Assembly (NCBI GenBank): GCA_023259575.1
Contig: JALRHN010000086.1
Coordinates: 1 to 8,994 of the forward strand
Reading direction: 5' to 3'
DNA: 8,994 nt
DNA from: Candidatus Kapaibacterium sp.
GTDB lineage: Bacteria > Bacteroidota > Ignavibacteria > Kapaibacteriales > UBA961
Positions 6,039 through 8,994 of the stretch are shown piece by piece. Position numbers and translations under genes: made by a program. Positions within the stretch are counted from its first letter, which is position 1; each line of letters begins with the position of its first letter. A model generated the notes under the pieces. That model did not search any database and was not told the origin of the DNA. It was given only the letters and a program-made list of their open reading frames with translations.

Positions 6039-7250
6039 ATGAACCCAACAGCAAAACTTCTTAATGATGACCCAATCTCTGGTTTCATCACCGTATTCAT
6101 TGATGGTAAACAGTACACCATTAATGCATCCAACCCTGCATTCCCTAACGCTCTCAAGGCTTATAAGGATTCTGATTGGCAGGGATTGGTAGACTACATC
6201 AATCCTGCTAATAAACTCCAACGTCTCTATTTCCAGTATGAGAATATCGAGGTGAAGGATGGCAATGTTTATATCGACGGTGATGCAGTAACGTCTATTG
6301 TAGCAGAGCGGGTTCTCAATGCCCTTGCTGGTGATGTTGATGCAGTTCATATTTTTAAATTTATGACTCGACTTCAACTCAATCCATCAAAACGTGCAGT
6401 GGATGAACTCTATACCTTCCTTGAGCATAAGCATCTTCCTATCACAGATTCTGGAACATTCCTTGCTTATAAGGCTGTTCGTTCAGACTTCTCCGATAAG
6501 TATTCTGGAACATTCTTCAATACTGTTGGTAGCGTTTTGTCAATGCCTCGTAACAAGGTAGATGACAATAAAGAGGTTGGTTGTTCCTACGGTTTCCATG
6601 CTGGTACTTTGGAATATGCCTCTGACTTTGCTTCTGAATCTGATAAACTTGTTCTTGTTGAAATCGACCCGGCAGATGTTGTTTCGATTCCTACAGATTG
6701 TAATTTTCAAAAACTCCGCACCTGTCGATATAAGGTTGTGGCAGAATATGAAAAGCCTCTCGTAGAAGATAAATATACTTCAAATTTCGAGACAGAGAAT
6801 GATGCATATGTCGAAGGTAAATGGCAACCAAGGACATACGAAATCCTCACTGTTGATGATGAAGAATATTATCTTGATGCAGAGCGATGTGATGATTGTG
6901 AATGTATCATTGATGATTGCGAATGTCCACGATGTAATGAATGTGCTTGCGTAGACATGAATCTTTCTGATAATATTCTCTGTGAAGATTGTGAAAGCAA
7001 GACTGAGGTTCAACTTACTCTCGACCTTGACGGAACTATCTTGGATGATTGGAAGACTAAGAGATTCAATTATATTAATATGCTTGCATTCCTCTATGGT
7101 CACCAACGTCCTGCGGTAGCCAATGCCCTTAAGAACTTCTATAAGGATATTGATGACCAGCATAAGATTAATCCAGAGTTTGTGATTCTTCTTCAATTCA
7201 CTTCTGAGGATGATGTATTTAAAATCTATCAGGAATACAGCAAACTCTAA
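6039..7250 (+). CDS. rIIB: rIIB-like protein with cysteine-rich C-terminal extension
   Basis: The 403-residue product has the rIIB core at about 120-240: TFLAYKAV (140-147), the segment from K154 to R171 (KYSGTFFNTVGSVLSMPR), GCSYGFHAGTLEYASDF (181-197), VLVEIDPADVVSIP (205-218) and KLRTCRYKVV (225-234). T4 rIIB is about 312 residues; here a C-terminal addition carries ten cysteines between 284 and 318 (CDDCEC, CECPRCNECAC, CEDC), which look like tandem zinc knuckles in a very acidic setting. This is followed by LDLDGTILDDW (328-338), which mimics motif I of HAD phosphatases, and a helical tail. Pairing with rIIA is expected from T4; a zinc-dependent contact for the extension is inference. 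The start is well supported by AAAGGA 7 bases upstream. A terminator begins 9 bases after the stop. Confidence 0.88.
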   Translation: MNPTAKLLNDDPISGFITVFIDGKQYTINASNPAFPNALKAYKDSDWQGLVDYINPANKLQRLYFQYENIEVKDGNVYIDGDAVTSIVAERVLNALAGDVDAVHIFKFMTRLQLNPSKRAVDELYTFLEHKHLPITDSGTFLAYKAVRSDFSDKYSGTFFNTVGSVLSMPRNKVDDNKEVGCSYGFHAGTLEYASDFASESDKLVLVEIDPADVVSIPTDCNFQKLRTCRYKVVAEYEKPLVEDKYTSNFETENDAYVEGKWQPRTYEILTVDDEEYYLDAERCDDCECIIDDCECPRCNECACVDMNLSDNILCEDCESKTEVQLTLDLDGTILDDWKTKRFNYINMLAFLYGHQRPAVANALKNFYKDIDDQHKINPEFVILLQFTSEDDVFKIYQEYSKL

Positions 7251-7258
7251 ACCCAATC

Positions 7259-7293
7259 AATCCCCCTCTTAGAAATTCGAGGGGGATTTTTTT
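7259..7293 (+). terminator. Intrinsic terminator after the rII module
   Basis: AATCCCCCTC (7259-7268) pairs with GAGGGGGATT (7279-7288), ten base pairs, with the 10-base loop TTAGAAATTC and a T run at 7287-7293. It ends transcription from rIIB before the virion gene. Confidence 0.92.
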
Positions 7294-7369
7294 AAAGGTT
7301 CTCATTACGGTTAGTCACAAAAGATACATTAAAGAAAAAATATTATTATCTTTTTAAGGATGGTTCTAA

Positions 7370-8398
7370 ATGGCTAAAGTAATCGCCCCGTCTACAATCT
7401 CGACATTAACTACAAACCTTGGAAACGCTGATAGATTGTTAAGAGACCAATCAGCAAAACCAAATTATTATATTACTGGAACTGTTGCAACTTCTTCTGG
7501 CTCTCCAACAATCACAGGAACCAGCACCGTATGGACAAGTTTAAATTTTAATGCTTCCACCGCTCCAGCAAGAATTGGAATCGGAAGCAACGACCCATCA
7601 CTTATCACAACATGGTACACTATCTCTGCTGTAGGGTCTGACACAAGCCTTACAATCTCTACAACATATGGCTCCAACTCAACTCTTCAACCATATGTAA
7701 TTCAAATGGCTTCCAAACCAACAGCAGTAGATACAATTTATTCTAATACATACGAATTTAATTTTTTTAATAGATTGTTGCTTGGTGATGTTCTTGCTGA
7801 AAATGATATAACCGATACTGATACAGATGCTACTTCTACTTTATTAAAATCTTTTAGAACAAATGAAGGAACATTAACATCTGCTCTTTCGTCCGCATTA
7901 ACAGCATATCAAACAGCACTAGACACTTACTTCACATCCATCACTACCAAGACTTTAAGAAATTATTTTACAGGTCTTGATTCTAATGGTTTATCCCCTG
8001 CTGTTCTTAATGTTACTTGGAGTGAAAATTACAGAAGATTCCACAGAAATATTAAAAATGAGGAATTGATCGTAAAATTATATTCCTTAACAAACACTGG
8101 AGGAACATGGGGAAGTCTTACAAGCGTTTCGAGCGTTTCTGGGATGATTGCCACATTGTTAGAAGTAAGACTCGCATCGGACTCTACACAGGTCTCTAGC
8201 GTCACTCCTATCGTTCTCAATGTGGTTCCTATTAAAGCAGATGGAACAAATGATGCCACAATCGTTGTCACCATTCCAGTCAACTCTGCCGCAAATGCAC
8301 AAATCACATTCTCCACTAACAAATACATCGGAATCTCATCTGTTTCGGTGGCTTCTGGTGGGTCTGCTGGTAATAAGGTTGAATTCTGGGTTAAGTAA
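7370..8398 (+). CDS. Putative virion structural protein, Ser/Thr-rich
   Basis: The 342-residue product is rich in Ser, Thr, Asn and Gly, has no cysteine that I can see, and is dominated by predicted beta strands, as is common in tail, fibre or head-decoration proteins. Residues 37-56 (GTVATSSGSPTITGTSTVWT) form the pattern of short alternating S/T strands ending in a Trp that occurs repeatedly in phage virion proteins. A helical stretch follows around 155-200, including RTNEGTLTSALSSALTAYQT and TYFTSITTKTL. The C-terminal third returns to strands (IVLNVVPIKADG, IVVTIPVNSAANAQITF). The exact place in the particle is unknown. AAGGA (7356-7360) lies 9 bases before ATG 7370. The gene stands alone between two terminators, so it is probably strongly and separately expressed, as expected for a structural protein. 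Confidence 0.7.
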   Translation: MAKVIAPSTISTLTTNLGNADRLLRDQSAKPNYYITGTVATSSGSPTITGTSTVWTSLNFNASTAPARIGIGSNDPSLITTWYTISAVGSDTSLTISTTYGSNSTLQPYVIQMASKPTAVDTIYSNTYEFNFFNRLLLGDVLAENDITDTDTDATSTLLKSFRTNEGTLTSALSSALTAYQTALDTYFTSITTKTLRNYFTGLDSNGLSPAVLNVTWSENYRRFHRNIKNEELIVKLYSLTNTGGTWGSLTSVSSVSGMIATLLEVRLASDSTQVSSVTPIVLNVVPIKADGTNDATIVVTIPVNSAANAQITFSTNKYIGISSVSVASGGSAGNKVEFWVK

Positions 8399-8415
8399 GA
8401 TTTTATTTAATTCTT

Positions 8416-8446
8416 AAGGGAGAGATTAATTTCTCTCCCTTTTTTT
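8416..8446 (+). terminator. Intrinsic terminator after the virion gene
   Basis: AAGGGAGAGA (8416-8425) pairs perfectly with TCTCTCCCTT (8432-8441) around the loop TTAATT, followed by a T run to 8446. A canonical strong terminator 17 bases after the stop codon. Confidence 0.95.
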
Positions 8447-8454
8447 GTGCTTTG

Positions 8455-8496
8455 CTTGACATGGCTCTTAGGATTAGGTAATATAGGTGTGTCAAG
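8455..8496. repeat. 7-bp inverted repeat flanking the promoter
   Basis: CTTGACA (8455-8461) and TGTCAAG (8490-8496) are perfect inverted copies. The left copy contains the -35 box and the right one sits at the expected start of transcription, with about 35 bases between centres. It could be a pair of operator half-sites or chance around a TTGACA box; related TTGACAAG occurs again at 8590-8597. Confidence 0.4.
8456..8484 (+). promoter_or_regulatory. Strong sigma70-like promoter of the RNA-gene region
   Basis: A consensus -35 TTGACA (8456-8461), a 17-base spacer and the -10 box TAATAT (8479-8484) directly after the virion gene's terminator. Transcription should begin near 8490 and run through the long hairpin towards the tRNA-like sequence. 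Confidence 0.8.
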
Positions 8497-8589
8497 TTAA
8501 AGCGATATTCACTTGATGTTGTTCATTTCGGTCTCCTTTCAAGACTAGCATTATCGCAGAGAAATTTGTGATAATGCTAGGAAAGGGAG
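8491..8589 (+). ncRNA. Untranslated leader or small structured RNA with a long hairpin
   Basis: No reading frame is evident. A first hairpin pairs TCAAGT (8492-8497) with ACTTGA (8511-8516). A second, much longer one pairs CTAGCATTATC (8545-8555) with GATAATGCTAG (8570-8580), continues inward through a G-U, C-G and A-U pair to an 8-base loop GAGAAATT, and outward after a 4-base AAGA bulge by CTCCTTTC (8533-8540) with GAAAGG(G)AG (8581-8589). A further outer match joins TTGTTCAT (8519-8526) with ATGAA(A)CAA (8602-8610). There is no T run, so it is not a terminator. It could be a phage small RNA, a processing signal for the tRNA transcript, or, as DNA, an operator between two promoters. Confidence 0.5.
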
Positions 8590-8618
8590 TTGACAAGAGA
8601 GATGAAACAAGGTAAGAT
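8590..8618 (+). promoter_or_regulatory. Second sigma70-like promoter, just before the tRNA-like sequence
   Basis: TTGACA (8590-8595), a 17-base spacer and TAAGAT (8613-8618). The predicted start near 8625 lies only a few bases before the first tRNA-like base at 8629, the arrangement expected for a tRNA promoter. Confidence 0.65.
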
Positions 8619-8628
8619 ATGTTTGTTA

Positions 8629-8662
8629 CCCCCGGTGGTGAAATCGGCAGACAAGTGGATAT
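8629..8662 (+). tRNA. 5' part of a tRNA-Leu-like gene (acceptor arm, D-arm, start of anticodon arm)
   Basis: CCCCCGG (8629-8635) can be acceptor positions 1-7, followed by T8 G9 and a D-arm GTGAAATCGGCAGACA (8638-8653) that closely matches bacterial tRNA-Leu, including A14, G18 G19 and the three-pair D-stem typical of this tRNA (G12-C23 and T11-A24 pair; G10-A25 does not). Aligned base for base with E. coli tRNA-Leu(UAA), 8656-8660 (TGGAT) is the 5' side of the anticodon stem and 8662 is T33. After that the similarity stops and no complementary 3' side occurs in the window. C at position 1 and A at 32 are unusual. Either an intron or inserted gene starts here with the 3' half beyond the window, or this is a remnant. 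Confidence 0.5.
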
Positions 8663-8676
8663 AGTTGTTTTCGTGT

Positions 8677-8708
8677 AGGTATATTTTTTTTATAATAAGA
8701 ATATATCT
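8677..8708 (+). other. A+T-rich hairpin directly before the HNH gene
   Basis: AGGTATATTTTT (8677-8688) pairs with AAGAATATATCT (8697-8708) over twelve positions, two of them G-U, with an 8-base loop. It ends 3 bases before the HNH start codon. It could be a peripheral helix of a group I intron, a control on translation of the HNH gene, or, given the T run in its 5' arm, a weak stop signal. No classical Shine-Dalgarno sequence precedes ATG 8712. Confidence 0.4.
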
Positions 8709-8711
8709 AAT

Positions 8712-8994
8712 ATGAAAAACTTTATATCAGACGAAGAATTTATCAGTATATGTAATAATGCTGTATCAATGGCATCGGCTTGTTCTATTATTGGATTGCA
8801 ATTTAGCACTTTTAAAAGAAGAGCATTAAAACTTAATTGTTACAACACCAATCAGTCAGGTAAAGGTATAAATAAAAAATTTGCTCATAGATATGAACTT
8901 GAAGATATAATAGATGGAAAATATCCTCAATATCAGTCGAATAAATTAAGAAAGCGTTTACTCAAAGATGGATTGAAACAAAATCAATGCGAAC
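8712..8994 (+). CDS. HNH homing endonuclease, N-terminal part; 3' end outside window
   Basis: ATG 8712 opens a frame with no stop up to the right edge (94 codons). An in-frame TAG at 8676 limits the start. The N-terminus (FISDEEFISICNNAVSMASA, then CSIIGL and FSTFKRRALKLN) resembles the DNA-binding module of phage and intron-borne HNH endonucleases, which reads like a helix-turn-helix followed by LG(L)xxxxxFKRRxxxL. SNKLRKRLLKDGLKQNQCE (76-94) is the highly typical run into the zinc-binding CxxC that precedes the HNH core; C93 would be its first cysteine. The catalytic His-Asn-His part lies beyond the window, so activity cannot be judged. Such genes occur free-standing or within group I introns; here the gene follows a tRNA-Leu-like 5' part, which favours an element inserted in a tRNA gene. 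Confidence 0.82.
   Translation, partial: MKNFISDEEFISICNNAVSMASACSIIGLQFSTFKRRALKLNCYNTNQSGKGINKKFAHRYELEDIIDGKYPQYQSNKLRKRLLKDGLKQNQCE

Noticed and set aside
7015..7250. HAD phosphatase domain at the rIIB C-terminus
   Set aside because: Only motif I (DLDGT) is seen and about 75 residues remain, too short for the fold and without later motifs. Kept as an oddity only.
4552..7256. Minus-strand reading frames opposite rIIA and rIIB
   Set aside because: They are shadows of the + strand genes, with no ribosome-binding sites, no promoters and no family resemblance.
7318..7350. Promoter of the virion gene
   Set aside because: TATTATTATC is -10-like, but no -35 box is found at a sensible distance, and no known phage late-promoter motif fits well. 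A phage-specific late promoter remains possible.
8545..8580. Third intrinsic terminator
   Set aside because: The hairpin is followed by GAAAGGGAG, not a T run, so it cannot end transcription in the usual way.
1..8994. CRISPR array, insertion sequence, toxin-antitoxin or retron
   Set aside because: No spaced direct repeats, transposase, reverse transcriptase or toxin-antitoxin pair was seen.

Overview
The window is a piece of a tailed bacteriophage genome, A+T-rich, with every recognisable gene on the + strand. The phage call rests on an rIIA-like/rIIB-like pair in the T4 order, a Ser/Thr-rich virion-type protein, a partial HNH homing endonuclease, a tRNA-Leu-like fragment, and many small unrecognised genes packed with overlapping ends. 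The host cannot be named. Three promoter candidates contain TTG-type -35 boxes, 17-base spacers and TAnnnT -10 boxes, which suggests a host with ordinary sigma70 promoters.

Layout. (1) 1-3808, accessory block: the C-terminal part of an ECF-like sigma factor cut by the left edge, a small exported protein, a zinc-ribbon membrane protein, and an apparent operon of five genes (1287-3808) with overlapping or nearly touching ends. Its fourth gene is a UV-damage endonuclease of the UvdE/UvsE family; the other four are unknown. (2) 3809-7293, rII module: the rIIA-like GHKL ATPase and rIIB-like protein, each preceded by a leader of about 100 bases. The rIIA leader holds a 10-bp perfect stem (12 with end wobbles) that buries the ribosome-binding site, with a promoter candidate placed so that its transcript would lack one arm. 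The rIIB leader has a promoter candidate followed by two interleaved stems. A strong intrinsic terminator closes the module. (3) 7370-8446, a monocistronic virion-type gene with its own strong terminator. (4) 8447-8994, an RNA-gene region: two sigma70-like promoters, a long imperfect hairpin, the 5' part of a tRNA-Leu-like sequence, and then the start of an HNH endonuclease that runs off the right edge.

How the parts may work together. The first block looks like early or accessory genes (transcription control, envelope proteins, repair of UV-damaged phage DNA). In T4 the rII genes act in exclusion and membrane-associated functions; here their separate leaders suggest each is timed independently of the upstream operon. 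At the right end, the best reading is a phage tRNA gene interrupted by a mobile element (a group I intron or an inserted homing endonuclease gene), but the 3' tRNA half and any intron core lie outside the window. The most interesting items are the RBS-burying hairpin before rIIA, the interrupted tRNA with its HNH gene, and the interleaved stems before rIIB.
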